Shown here: piece after piece, positions 33,427 through 42,360 of the stretch
Layout of the letters: every line of letters begins with the position of its first letter
Numbering within the stretch: the stretch's first letter is position 1
Origin: Oscillospiraceae bacterium
GTDB taxonomy: Bacteria > Bacillota > Clostridia > Oscillospirales > Ruminococcaceae
Assembly: GCA_012729855.1 (NCBI GenBank)
Contig: JAAYCI010000078.1
Coordinates: 1 to 64,000 of the forward strand
Direction: 5' to 3'
DNA: 64,000 bases
Notes under the pieces: model-generated
Database searches by the model: none
Told to the model about the DNA's origin: nothing
What the model saw: the letters and a program-made list of their open reading frames with translations, nothing else
Position numbers and translations under genes: made by a program

Positions 33427-34737
33427 TTAAAGATACCGCCGTACCCTTTCGCGCAAGGCTGCGGCCTGCTTTTTGGGCATGTGGGCTTTCTCGATATAGC
33501 CGTAGATGCGCCCGGCAAAATCGGCGAAACGGGGCAACAGCTTGCGGAACTTTTCGGGCCGCAGCTTGAGCGCGAACAGGATGTGCACGCCGATGAGGGC
33601 GAAAAACTTCAGCCAGTTGAATTTGGGGGTGAAGCCCGCGCTGAAGGGCATATCCCGCGGGGGGTTCTTGCGCACGTCTTCCAGCAGGTTGGCCATGCGC
33701 AGGTAGGCGGGGGTGTCGCTGGCGTCGAAGTAGCCTTCAATGACCTCGGGGGCTATGGGGAAGGGCGGCTTTTTCTCCTGTACCGCATGCTCAAAATCGG
33801 CGTAGGTGGTGAGGGCGGCGGCGTCCCTGTAGATGACGGGGTCGAATTCGTGCGGGATGGGCTGGGGGCGCAGTACGTGGCAGGCCCGCTTGGCGAAGTA
33901 TACCTCGGCGATGGCGGTGCTCATCCAGATGAAGATGCTGTCGGCCGCACGCACCCATTGCTGCACACTGCCGGAGAAGATGACGTGGAAGCCGGGGTGC
34001 TTTTCCGCCAGCGCCGCCAGCGCGGGGCTGTCCCACTCGCTGGGGTGGCGGCGGTATACCAGCTGCGCCTCGGGGTGGGCGGTAAGGATGCGGTCGAACC
34101 AGCTGAGCGTCTCGGCCATGCTCTCGCGGTTTACGCGGGCAAACTCGGTGAAGTCGGTGCCGGCCATTTGGCTCAGCTCGGCCACCTCATCATCGCCCAT
34201 GGACGCATAGCCGAAGCTGGAGACGTAGAGCCAAAGCGGGCGGCGGAAGTCCAGCCCGTGTTCGGCGCAGAGGCCGCGTTTATCTTGGTAGTAGCCAGCG
34301 AACTCGGGACGCAAAAAGTCCAGCATGATGGCCCCGGTAACCGGCGCGTTCTGCTCGGGCACGCCGTGGCCCAGCAGGCGCTGGCGGGTGCGCTGGCCCC
34401 AGCAGGTTTGCACGCACTTTTTGGCGTTGCCGCTGAAATTGAACCAGGGCTCGGCCTCCTGGGTGTCGCTCAGCATCTGCTCCCAGTGCAGGTTTACCAC
34501 CTTGTTGCACACGCCCACGTTGTTGTACACGTGGCTGTTCAGGCCCTCGTTGTCGTACAGGTTGCTGCTTACCACCACGTTGGGCTTGCGCCAGGTAAAG
34601 TATTTCAGCTTCTTGCGGTCCAGCAGCTGGGCGATGTCCACCGTATAGCCGCGGCGGCGCAGTTCTTCCGCCAGCAGGGTGATGCTCTCGTACTCGCGCA
34701 CCACGTGCTCGTACAGAATCAGGAAATCAAGTGGCAT
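33427..34737 (-). CDS. surface-carbohydrate biosynthesis protein (putative GT-B type transferase)
   Basis: The 436-residue protein begins LILYEHVVREYESITLLAEE, an opening I associate with the 'surface carbohydrate biosynthesis protein' group found in polysaccharide loci. HPEAQLVYRRHPSEWDSP and a following SIFIWMSTAIAEVYFAKRAC resemble the donor-binding half of GT-B or CDP-polyol phosphotransferase enzymes. There is no signal peptide. A hydrophobic stretch near FALIGVHILFAL could touch the membrane. Substrate unknown. AAGGAGG precedes the ATG. Hairpin elements bracket the gene on both sides. Confidence 0.65.
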   Translation of the reverse strand: MPLDFLILYEHVVREYESITLLAEELRRRGYTVDIAQLLDRKKLKYFTWRKPNVVVSSNLYDNEGLNSHVYNNVGVCNKVVNLHWEQMLSDTQEAEPWFNFSGNAKKCVQTCWGQRTRQRLLGHGVPEQNAPVTGAIMLDFLRPEFAGYYQDKRGLCAEHGLDFRRPLWLYVSSFGYASMGDDEVAELSQMAGTDFTEFARVNRESMAETLSWFDRILTAHPEAQLVYRRHPSEWDSPALAALAEKHPGFHVIFSGSVQQWVRAADSIFIWMSTAIAEVYFAKRACHVLRPQPIPHEFDPVIYRDAAALTTYADFEHAVQEKKPPFPIAPEVIEGYFDASDTPAYLRMANLLEDVRKNPPRDMPFSAGFTPKFNWLKFFALIGVHILFALKLRPEKFRKLLPRFADFAGRIYGYIEKAHMPKKQAAALRERVRRYL

Positions 34738-34760
34738 GGGGCCTCCTTGTGGCTTGCTGT

Positions 34761-34907
34761 GTTGGGCTGCCGCCAGCCGCCCGGTGCGGGCATACCGCTG
34801 GGCGGCACCAGCGGGTGGTGGGCTTTGCACACTGACGTTGCCTGCCAAAGTAAGTAGCTGTACCGCCCAGCGGTATGCCCGCGCCGAGCAGCTGGCGGCA
34901 ACCCAAG
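34761..34907 (-). repeat. constant-cap hairpin element, copy C (different arms)
   Basis: The outer arms are TTGGGCTGCCGCCAGC / GCTGGCGGCAACCCAA and the inner arms GGGCATACCGCTGGGCGG / CCGCCCAGCGGTATGCCC (18 of 18). The core GGCAGGCAACGTCAGTGTGC lies on the minus strand (34846-34827). The arms share nothing with copies A, B, D or F. Confidence 0.85.
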
Positions 34908-34930
34908 GGTAGCATAGAAGAAGGTTTCCC

Positions 34931-35164
34931 TTGGCTGGTGGGTGTGGCTGTTCGTTGCCGGCACTGCAATGCCAGGCACATGGCTGCTTATCCAGGCCAC
35001 CCACGCCTCGCGCCCTAAGGGCGCTCTTGCGCAGGCTCGCCGGTTTGCTTTGCAAGCCCGGCCCGGCCCTAAAGGGCCCCGGCAACGTCAGTGTGCCGAA
35101 GCTGGCCCATCGCGCGTGGCGGGCATCGCCGTGCCGGCGGCGAGCAGACGCGCCCGCCAGCCAA
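34931..35164 (+). repeat. constant-cap hairpin element, copy B, with nested insertion
   Basis: The left arm TTGGCTGGTGGGTG and right arm CGCCCGCCAGCCAA are complementary with G-T tolerance, with GCCGGCACTGCAATGCC facing GGCATCGCCGTGCCGGC. The core GGCAACGTCAGTGTGC is at 35081-35096. Bases 34998-35080 are an extra 83-base segment absent from other copies that matches 17530-17650. It ends ten bases before the stop of the minus-strand gene at 35175. Confidence 0.8.
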
Positions 35165-35174
35165 CACAGGCAGC

Positions 35175-36113
35175 TCAGGCAATAGCCGAAAACAGCATCT
35201 CCGTCCACTGGGGCAGGCCGCGCTGGTAGTCCAGGTGCAGGCCGTCGAAGAACTGGTCGTCGGTGAAGGCGGGGCGATTTGTCAGCTCGTAGTCCAGCAC
35301 CTCGGCGGGGCTTTGCTTCAGGTCCTCCACCATGGGCAGCATTTGGGCTTCAATGCCGGTGGGGCGCACCTCGTGCTGCAGCACGGCGCTGTGCATGGGG
35401 GGCATTACCACCACAAAGCGGATGCCGCGCGCGTGGCAGGTGTTGATGATTTCAAGCAGGCGGGCGAACGCCTCGGTGTCCGGCTGCCAGCTTTGGGTGT
35501 AGCCGCCGATGCTGTCCATGTAATCGACGATATCCTGCCGCAGCGCAACAGTTTCGCCGGTGGCGGGGTCGGTGTAGTCCACATAGGTATAGCTGGCGGG
35601 GTCGCGGGTTTCGGTTTCGCCGCCGCCCAGTACGCCGCCGCCCAGGCTGATGACCAGGTTCTGCAGCAGCTCCAGGTTATAGCTGAGGTTGGTGAGCAGC
35701 GCAAACGGGTTGTACAGGGAGGTCTCGATGGCGGAGAAGCGGTCCTGGTCGTAGCTTTGGTTCATATTATAAAAGGTAAAGCCGAACACCACCTCGTCCA
35801 GCTGGGGGTAGCGGGCCAGCAGCCATTCCAGCTCGTCCAGGCATTCGTTCAGTGAGGCGCCGCCAAAGGCCAGGTTGGTGAAGGGCCGGCCGGTGATGCG
35901 CTCCACCGCGTCCATATCAAAGTGCGCCATGCGGGAGTCGCCCAAAATGACGCTGGTGGTGGGCTGGGCGCGGTACTGGCCCAGGGTAGCCACCGGGGTG
36001 GCCCCGGGGATGGCCTTGGGCAGCCCGACACTTCCCACAAAGCCCAGAAATACGCCGTAATACAGCAGAATGGGCAGCAGGAGCAGAATGATGTTGCGAA
36101 TGAGTTTTTTCAT
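35175..36113 (-). CDS. SGNH-hydrolase-like membrane-anchored partner of the MBOAT protein
   Basis: This 312-residue protein has an N-terminal membrane anchor (about 7-28). It carries SGNH-type blocks: SVILGDSRMAHFD (block I, Ser/Asp), LAFGGASLNECL (block II-like Gly) and FFDGLHLDY (Asp/His of the last block). Similar proteins (DltD, AlgJ/AlgX, PatB types) accept an acyl group from an MBOAT protein and place it on a polymer outside the membrane. It directly follows the MBOAT gene with no gap, supporting that role. The acceptor here may be the nonulosonate-containing glycan. Confidence 0.78.
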   Translation of the reverse strand: MKKLIRNIILLLLPILLYYGVFLGFVGSVGLPKAIPGATPVATLGQYRAQPTTSVILGDSRMAHFDMDAVERITGRPFTNLAFGGASLNECLDELEWLLARYPQLDEVVFGFTFYNMNQSYDQDRFSAIETSLYNPFALLTNLSYNLELLQNLVISLGGGVLGGGETETRDPASYTYVDYTDPATGETVALRQDIVDYMDSIGGYTQSWQPDTEAFARLLEIINTCHARGIRFVVVMPPMHSAVLQHEVRPTGIEAQMLPMVEDLKQSPAEVLDYELTNRPAFTDDQFFDGLHLDYQRGLPQWTEMLFSAIA

Positions 36114-37715
36114 CTATATGTTACCATAAATAAAGTTGCCCTCGAACCCGCCGCTTTGGGCCAGGAAGCCGACAAAGCAGCACAGCACAATGAGGAAATA
36201 CAGCAGGAACTTAGGCGCTGTGCGCAGGCTTTGCAGCCAGCCGGACAGCTGCGCGCCCTTGAGGCGGTAGTTTTGGAACCAGTCGGCCCACAGGGCAAGG
36301 CAGAGGGCGAAGAGTGAAAACAGCAGGAACAGCGCCACCATGAAGGGTTTGTTGAAGAAGCCGTTTGCGATGGCGGCGGTGATGTCCTGCCCCACCTGTG
36401 CCAGTGATACCGGCAAAAACTGCCGCACCAGCGCCGACGCTGCCGAAGCGACGCTGCCGCCGTCGGTGCCCACCTTGAAGAAAACCAGGCTCTCCACCCA
36501 CAGCGCCAGCACGATGACCGTTTTGCCCGCGCGCAGCCAGGGGTTCAGCTTCTTTTTGGGCTTGCCCAGCGTGCGGTGCAGCACCTCTTCGCCAATACGG
36601 TAAACGGCCTGCAGGGCGCCCCATATCAGGAAGCACAGGGTGTCGCCGTGCCATATGCCCGAGATGAGGAAGGTGGCGGCCAGCGCGGTGAGCACCGGCG
36701 GCTTGTGCACATGCTTGCCGATGATGGGCAGCTTTTCGGTCCAGCGGCTCCACACCAGCGGGGTGAAGATATAGTCTTGCAGCCAGCTGGACAGGCTGAT
36801 GTGCCAGCGCTGCCAGAAGAGTGAGAAGTTGGTGGCAAAGTAGGGGTTGGCAAAGTTTTCGGGCAGCTTGATGCCCAGCAGCTGCGCGGTGCCAATGGCG
36901 ATGTCGGAGTAGCCGGAGAAGTCAAAATACAGCTGCAACGCGTAGGCAATTGCCGCCAGTGTGAGGGTGAGGCCCTGGTACTCGGGTAGGTTGCCATAGA
37001 TGGCGCCTGTAAAAACGGCCAGGGTGTCGGCCACGGCCAGCTTTTTAAAGTAGCCGATGGCCATGCGGCGCAGGCCGTCGGCGGCGGAGGCTGCGTCAAA
37101 GCGGCGGGTGTCGTCCTTCAGCTGGGGCAGCAGGCCGCCCGCGCGCGAGATGGGGCCCATGGTCACCGACGGGAAAAACCCGATAAAGAGCGCGTAGTTC
37201 AGCAGGTTTTTCTCGGCGGGGGTGTCTTCGCGGTAAACGTCGAACAGGTAGCCGATGGCCGTGAAGGTGTAAAAGCTGATGCCCAGCGCGCCGGCGGTGG
37301 TGAAGAAGCCGCTGTCGTACGGGATGCCGATGCTATGAAGCGGCGCAGAAAGAAAAGTGGCGAAAAAGCCGTTATACTTAAAGAATGCCAGCCCCAGCAC
37401 CGCGCCGGCCACCGCGAACACCACCCAGCCGCGCCTGGCGCCCATGCTTTTGGCGCCGCCAATGGCCCGGCCGCACAGGTAGGTGAACAGCGTGCCCAAA
37501 AGCAGTACCGGCAGGTATTTGGGCGCGGCCCAGAAGTAGAAGTAGTAGCTGGCAATAAGCAGCCAGGGCCGGCGCAGCCGTGCCGGGAACAGAAAATAGA
37601 CCCCCACGGCGAGGGGCAGGAATAACAGGAAATGTACCGACGACAGGCTGAGGCGCCAGGCGTCGGTGACGGCGGAAAAGGCGGACAGGATGCCGCCGGC
37701 CTCGGCAAAAAGCAT
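36114..37715 (-). CDS. MBOAT-family O-acyltransferase
   Basis: This 533-residue polytopic membrane enzyme (about 11-12 helices) moves acyl groups from cytoplasmic donors to the outside. ISFYTFTAIGYLFDVYRED is followed by PSVTMGPISRAGGLLPQ and by FWQRWHISLSSWLQDY. The catalytic-histidine segment is LISGIWHGDTLCF. This is the AlgI/DltB layout. AAAGGAG precedes the ATG. It is the first gene of the minus-strand glycan operon and has a strong promoter, with the SGNH partner next. Confidence 0.92.
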   Translation of the reverse strand: MLFAEAGGILSAFSAVTDAWRLSLSSVHFLLFLPLAVGVYFLFPARLRRPWLLIASYYFYFWAAPKYLPVLLLGTLFTYLCGRAIGGAKSMGARRGWVVFAVAGAVLGLAFFKYNGFFATFLSAPLHSIGIPYDSGFFTTAGALGISFYTFTAIGYLFDVYREDTPAEKNLLNYALFIGFFPSVTMGPISRAGGLLPQLKDDTRRFDAASAADGLRRMAIGYFKKLAVADTLAVFTGAIYGNLPEYQGLTLTLAAIAYALQLYFDFSGYSDIAIGTAQLLGIKLPENFANPYFATNFSLFWQRWHISLSSWLQDYIFTPLVWSRWTEKLPIIGKHVHKPPVLTALAATFLISGIWHGDTLCFLIWGALQAVYRIGEEVLHRTLGKPKKKLNPWLRAGKTVIVLALWVESLVFFKVGTDGGSVASAASALVRQFLPVSLAQVGQDITAAIANGFFNKPFMVALFLLFSLFALCLALWADWFQNYRLKGAQLSGWLQSLRTAPKFLLYFLIVLCCFVGFLAQSGGFEGNFIYGNI

Positions 37716-37780
37716 GCTTTGCTCCTTTGGGCCGCCCCCATGGCGTCACAAATAAGCCTCAGGGGCTGTATAACAGCACA

Positions 37781-37809
37781 ATTATAGCCGCCGGGCAGTG
37801 GTTTGTAAA
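37781..37809 (-). promoter_or_regulatory. promoter of the MBOAT operon
   Basis: TTTACA (37809-37804), 17 bases and TATAAT (37786-37781) on the minus strand, 66 bases before the MBOAT start. Confidence 0.8.
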
Positions 37810-37840
37810 GTCGGGGCACTGCCACAGCTGAGACATTTGG

Positions 37841-37869
37841 TTGAAAAACAGGCCCGGCTATTGTATACT
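37841..37869 (+). promoter_or_regulatory. promoter of the nonulosonate operon
   Basis: TTGAAA (37841-37846), 17 bases and TATACT (37864-37869), 58 bases before legB. It diverges back-to-back from the MBOAT promoter, with their -35 boxes only 31 bases apart. Confidence 0.75.
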
Positions 37870-37926
37870 GAATTGATAGTTTTCCGGCAGCGTGCAGGCG
37901 AACAGAAGCAAACGGGAGGCACAGGC

Positions 37927-38910
37927 ATGGCAGGCAAAGTGATGGTGACCGGGGCCGACGGCTTTATTGGCAGCCATTTGACCGAGGCGCTGGTGGCCGC
38001 GGGGTATCAGGTGCGGGCCTTCTGCAACTATAACTCTTTTGGCAGCTGGGGCTGGCTGGAAACCCTGCCCGCCCACGTAAAAAGCGCGCTGGACGTGGTG
38101 CTGGGGGACATCCGCGACCCGCACGGCGTGCGGGTGGCTATGGAAGGCCAGGAGACGGTCTACCATCTGGCGGCGCTCATCGCCATCCCTTTCAGCTACC
38201 ACTCGCCCGACAGCTATGTGGATACCAACATAAAAGGCACGCTGAATGTGCTGAATGCCGCGCGCGACCTGGGTACCCGCCGCCTGCTGGTGACCAGCAC
38301 CAGCGAGGTGTACGGCACCGCCCAGTATGTGCCGATAGACGAAAACCACCCCTTCCAGGGCCAAAGCCCCTACTCGGCCACCAAAATTGGCGCCGACCGC
38401 CTGGCCGAGAGCTTTTACCGCAGCTTTGAGCTGCCGGTGGCCATCGTGCGGCCCTTCAACACCTATGGCCCGCGCCAAAGCGCCCGGGCGGTGATTCCCA
38501 CCATCATCACCCAGTTGCTGGCCGGCGCACAGGAAATACGCCTGGGCAGCCTGCACCCCACGCGGGATTTTAACTTTGTGAAGGACATTGCCGCCGGCTT
38601 CATGGCCATTGCCGGGTGCGACGCGGCAGTGGGGCAGGAGATCAACATTGCCACCGGGCGGGAGATCTCCATTGGGCAGTTGGCCGAGGAGCTGATACGC
38701 CAGATAAACCCCGCGGCGAAGGTGGTGTGCGACGACGCCCGCCTGCGCCCCGAAAAAAGCGAGGTGGAACGCCTGCTGGGCAGCGCGGACAAGCTGCGCG
38801 CGCTTACCGGTTGGGCGCCGGCCACCAGCTTTGAGGAGGGCCTGGCCCAAACCATTGCCTGGTTCCGCCAGCACAGCGATGAGTATAAGGCCGACAGGTA
38901 TAATGTGTGA
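37927..38910 (+). CDS. legB: NAD-dependent GDP-sugar 4,6-dehydratase (LegB-like)
   Basis: This 327-residue extended short-chain dehydrogenase has the Rossmann motif VTGADGFIGSHL and catalytic VTSTSEVYG with YSATKIGADRL (Tyr-x3-Lys). RPFNTYGPRQSARAVIPTII is typical of the LegB/bacillosamine-type dehydratases. It should convert GDP-GlcNAc to the 4-keto-6-deoxy sugar, the first dedicated step to legionaminic acid. GDP rather than UDP is inferred from the PtmE-like gene downstream. CGGGAGGC precedes the ATG. It opens the plus-strand operon. Confidence 0.85.
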   Translation: MAGKVMVTGADGFIGSHLTEALVAAGYQVRAFCNYNSFGSWGWLETLPAHVKSALDVVLGDIRDPHGVRVAMEGQETVYHLAALIAIPFSYHSPDSYVDTNIKGTLNVLNAARDLGTRRLLVTSTSEVYGTAQYVPIDENHPFQGQSPYSATKIGADRLAESFYRSFELPVAIVRPFNTYGPRQSARAVIPTIITQLLAGAQEIRLGSLHPTRDFNFVKDIAAGFMAIAGCDAAVGQEINIATGREISIGQLAEELIRQINPAAKVVCDDARLRPEKSEVERLLGSADKLRALTGWAPATSFEEGLAQTIAWFRQHSDEYKADRYNV

Positions 38911-39092
38911 CATAGTATACAATAAGTTGAATGACGTATCCACTTGATATGACGTAAATGCGCCAAGAACGCGGGCTGCTGCCGGAAGAAGCGGCAAGTG
39001 AGCAAAGCGCTGAAAGTGCGTACAACTTGAATGGGTGTTTGGTATAGTTATATTTAATATATACAAATAGTATCTTTATTTAACGAGGGCTT

Positions 39093-40757
39093 ATGCAGGA
39101 AACCGCCGTAAAAAAACCAAAGAAGCTGCCCGGCTGGGCCGGCTGGCTCATTGGCTATGTGGCCACGCTGGCCGCCGCGGCCGGGCTGGTTTATTACTGG
39201 CGGGTGGTGTTTTCGCCCCTGCCGGGCGAGGCCGCCCTGCCCATGACGCTGGCGGCGCTGGGCGTGGCCACCCTGCTGTACCTGGCGCTGTATGGCGTTA
39301 GCCGCCTGAAGGGCGACAAGCTGTGCCTGCGGGGGGCCGCGCTGGTGTTTGTGCTGGGGCTGGTGTTCTGCTTTGCGTCTGCCCCGCTGCAGGCCCCCGA
39401 CGAGGATAAGCATTATCTGCGCGCCTATGCCATCTCTGAGGGGCATTTTGACTACGACGGCGCCCAGCAATACCCGGGTGATGTCGACCTGCTGATAGAA
39501 TACTTCCCCAACGCGATGAACCACAAGATGGTGAACAACCAGCTGGGCATGCCCACCGCCGCGGTGGCGCGGTACCAGCAGGCGGTGGCCGACGGCGAGA
39601 CGGCGGCCACCAAGGCCGCCGCGCCGCTGATGTTCTCGCTTTTGCCCTTTTTGCCACAGGCCCTGCTGATGGCCATTGCCCGGCTGTTCGGCTTTTCGGC
39701 GCTGGGGCTGATGTATGCGGGGCGCATTGCCAATCTCATCATCTACACGCTTATTTGCTACGCCACCTTTAAAAACTGCGACAAGTACCGCGGGGTGTTC
39801 TTTGCGGTGGCCCTGTTGCCCATCTCGCTGTTCATGGCGGCGTCTTGCTCGTACGACGGCATTATGCTGCCCTGCTGCTTTTTGATGCTGAGCTTCTTCT
39901 GCAAGCGGGAGCTGCACACCCGCGATTTGGTGGTGTTTGGCCTGGCGCTGCTGCTGGCCAGCTACATTAAAATAAACAACATCGTGCTGGTGGCGGTGTT
40001 GCTGCTCATTCCCAAAAGCCGCTGGAAAACCAGGATCAACCCGCGCTGGGCTACGCTGGTGATGGCGGTGGCCGGGGTGGCGGTTTGGTACCTGCTGGGC
40101 CAGGTGCTGGACGGCCAGGTGCTGCTGCACGGCTACCCGGCCAACCTGCCGCGCGGCAGCGGCGGCGAGGCCGACCCAACAGGGCAGATTGCATTCATTT
40201 TTAGTAATATTCCGGCTTTTATTGCGCGCATGCTGCTCAATGTATACGAGAATGCCGGCTACCTGTTCAATCTGGGCACCTTTGGCTGGACAGATTTGAC
40301 CATCTCGCTGGTGAGCGGCCTTTCGGTGCTGGGGCTGGCCACGGCGTCGGCGCTGGGCATACAGCAGCGCGAGGACACCCGCACCGGCGCGGCGGTGGGG
40401 CTGGGGCTGGGCGCGCTGCTTTACTCGGCGGCTGTCCTCGTCGGCATGTATGTGCTGGATTCCGATCTCTATTCCATCCGCATTACCGGCCCGCAGCCAC
40501 GCTATTTCCTGCCGGCCTTTTTAATGCTGTTCATGCTGGGCAGCATTTTGCTGGGGCGGGCGGTGCGCCCCCGGCTGCGCCCGCAAAGCACCCTCTCCCG
40601 CACCGAGAGCATCACGCTGTGGGTGGTGGCGGGCATTGCCCTGCTGGCGGGCATTTTGCTGTTCCAGAATTATTTCATTGGGCAGTGGCTGCCCAAGGCG
40701 GACGGCGGGTGGAAGATGGTGAATTTGTTTGGCTGGCAGGTGTACGGAGGCGGGTAG
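39093..40757 (+). CDS. DUF2142 integral membrane protein (GT-C-like)
   Basis: This 554-residue membrane protein has about 11 helices. The DUF2142 signature APDEDKHYLRAYAISEG lies in the first large external loop, resembling the acidic loop of GT-C glycosyltransferases that use lipid-linked sugars. FAVALLPISLFMAASCSYDG is also characteristic. It probably transfers or polymerises a sugar on the outer face of the membrane, though this is inference from fold and context. ACGAGGG precedes the ATG. It sits between legB and legC. Confidence 0.8.
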   Translation: MQETAVKKPKKLPGWAGWLIGYVATLAAAAGLVYYWRVVFSPLPGEAALPMTLAALGVATLLYLALYGVSRLKGDKLCLRGAALVFVLGLVFCFASAPLQAPDEDKHYLRAYAISEGHFDYDGAQQYPGDVDLLIEYFPNAMNHKMVNNQLGMPTAAVARYQQAVADGETAATKAAAPLMFSLLPFLPQALLMAIARLFGFSALGLMYAGRIANLIIYTLICYATFKNCDKYRGVFFAVALLPISLFMAASCSYDGIMLPCCFLMLSFFCKRELHTRDLVVFGLALLLASYIKINNIVLVAVLLLIPKSRWKTRINPRWATLVMAVAGVAVWYLLGQVLDGQVLLHGYPANLPRGSGGEADPTGQIAFIFSNIPAFIARMLLNVYENAGYLFNLGTFGWTDLTISLVSGLSVLGLATASALGIQQREDTRTGAAVGLGLGALLYSAAVLVGMYVLDSDLYSIRITGPQPRYFLPAFLMLFMLGSILLGRAVRPRLRPQSTLSRTESITLWVVAGIALLAGILLFQNYFIGQWLPKADGGWKMVNLFGWQVYGGG

Positions 40758-40905
40758 TGCCGCGTAGGCTCGTAGTTTATGGGCAGGACCATTCTTTTTG
40801 TCTCGCCAAAAAGCAACAAAAAGCGCCCGGGGCACCCATTACAACGGCTTCGCGATACAAAGTAAGGGCAAAGTCAAGACAGACACAATAACAAGCATGT
40901 TACCC
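40758..40905. other. intergenic, no gene seen
   Basis: The stretch between the DUF2142 gene and repeat copy D holds no supported frame or clear terminator. It ends in an A-rich segment, CAAGACAGACACAATAACAAGC. Confidence 0.4.
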
Positions 40906-41056
40906 TTGGCTGGTGGGTGGGGCTGTTCGGTGGCGGTACTGCAATATCCGCCACATTGCTGCTTCACTTGGCAGGCAACGTCAGTGTGCCCTGCTACTTC
41001 CCCGCACGTGGCGGAAATTGCAGTAGCGGCGGCGGGCGGCCGCGCACGCCAGCCAA
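40906..41056 (+). repeat. constant-cap hairpin element, copy D
   Basis: Arms TTGGCTGG / CCAGCCAA outside and TACTGCAATATCCGCCAC facing GTGGCGGAAATTGCAGTA inside. The core GGCAGGCAACGTCAGTGTGC is at 40970-40989. Where copy A has TATTGC on both arms, this copy has TACTGC on both, a compensated change. It lies about 110 bases before legC. Confidence 0.85.
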
Positions 41057-41167
41057 CACAGCCGACCAACCGCTTCACGTGCGTCCCTGCTTCCGCTTGT
41101 GCCAATACTAAGATGCTGCAGATGTGCAGTCTTGCACTTATGCTTGAAATAGGAGTGTATCATTCTA

Positions 41168-42340
41168 ATGAGCAACGCATTTATCCCCTTGTCCGTACCC
41201 AACTTCGCTGGCAACGAGCGGCAGTATGTGAACGACGCCGTGGTGAGCGAATGGGTGAGCAGCGGGGGCAGCAAGGTGGCCGGGTTTGAGGACGCCGTGG
41301 CGCAGTATGTGGGCGCGGCGCGGGCCGTGGCCTGCAACAGCGGCACCTCGGGGCTGCACCTGGCCATGCTGGTGGCGGGTGTTGGCCCGGGCGATGAGGT
41401 GATCGTGCCGGCGCTCACCTTCATTGCGGCGGTGAACCCGGTGCGCTATGTGGGGGCGCAGCCGGTGTTTATTGGCTGCGACGACAGCCTGTGTATAGAC
41501 GTGGACGCGGTGGAAACCTTTTGCCGCGAGCGCTGCACGCTGGAAAACGGCGTGCTGATAAACAACGGCAGCGGCCGGCCGGTGAAAGCGGTGGAGCCGG
41601 TGCACGTGTTTGGCAACCTGGCCGATCTTGACCGCCTGATGGAGGTGGCGGAGACATACCACCTGGCGGTGATTGAAGACGCCACCGAGGCGCTGGGCAG
41701 CTTTTACCGCGCCGGGCGCTATGCCGGCCGGCACGCCGGCACGGTGGGCGACGTAGGGGTGTTCAGCTTCAATGGCAACAAGATCATCACCACCGGGGCG
41801 GGCGGTATGGTGGTAAGCCGCCACGACGGCTGGAGCGCACAGGCCAAGCACCTGTCTACCCAGGCCAAAACCGACGAGGTGTACTACACCCACGACGCCG
41901 TGGGCTACAACTACCGCATGACCAACCTGCAGGCGGCGCTGGGCCTGGCACAGCTGGAGCAGCTGGAAGGTTTTGTGGCCAGAAAAGAAGCGGTGTATAA
42001 CCAATATGTGGCCCGGCTGGATGGCCGCTGCGGGCTGCGGATGCTGCCCTTCCGGGGGGATATCCGGCCCAACCGCTGGTTTTTCAGCCTTTACCTGGAG
42101 GACACCTGCCCGATAAAGCGTGATGCTTTGCTAACTGCCCTGCAGGCCGACGGCATCCAGACGCGCACCATCTGGGGGCTGATAAACGACCAGCCGCCCT
42201 ACCATAGCTGCGAGGCCTACGCCCTGGAGAAAGCGCGCGATTACCACGACAAGGTGCTGAATATCCCTTGCTCTACCGGCATTACCGACGCACAGGTGGC
42301 GCGGGTATGTGAGCGGATACTGGGCCATTGCAGCAGCTGA
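41168..42340 (+). CDS. legC: PLP-dependent sugar aminotransferase (LegC-like)
   Basis: This 390-residue DegT/DnrJ/EryC1/StrS-family enzyme adds an amino group at C4 of the 4-keto sugar. ACNSGTSGLHLAML is the PLP phosphate site. VIEDATEALGSFY holds the PLP-contacting Asp. VGVFSFNGNKIITTGAGG holds the Schiff-base Lys205. The NGNK variant and overall length fit the LegC group of nonulosonate clusters. AGGAG lies about 13 bases before the ATG. It is followed by ptmE after 63 bases. Confidence 0.87.
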   Translation: MSNAFIPLSVPNFAGNERQYVNDAVVSEWVSSGGSKVAGFEDAVAQYVGAARAVACNSGTSGLHLAMLVAGVGPGDEVIVPALTFIAAVNPVRYVGAQPVFIGCDDSLCIDVDAVETFCRERCTLENGVLINNGSGRPVKAVEPVHVFGNLADLDRLMEVAETYHLAVIEDATEALGSFYRAGRYAGRHAGTVGDVGVFSFNGNKIITTGAGGMVVSRHDGWSAQAKHLSTQAKTDEVYYTHDAVGYNYRMTNLQAALGLAQLEQLEGFVARKEAVYNQYVARLDGRCGLRMLPFRGDIRPNRWFFSLYLEDTCPIKRDALLTALQADGIQTRTIWGLINDQPPYHSCEAYALEKARDYHDKVLNIPCSTGITDAQVARVCERILGHCSS

Positions 42341-42360
42341 TTTTTTAAGAAGATATTTCT

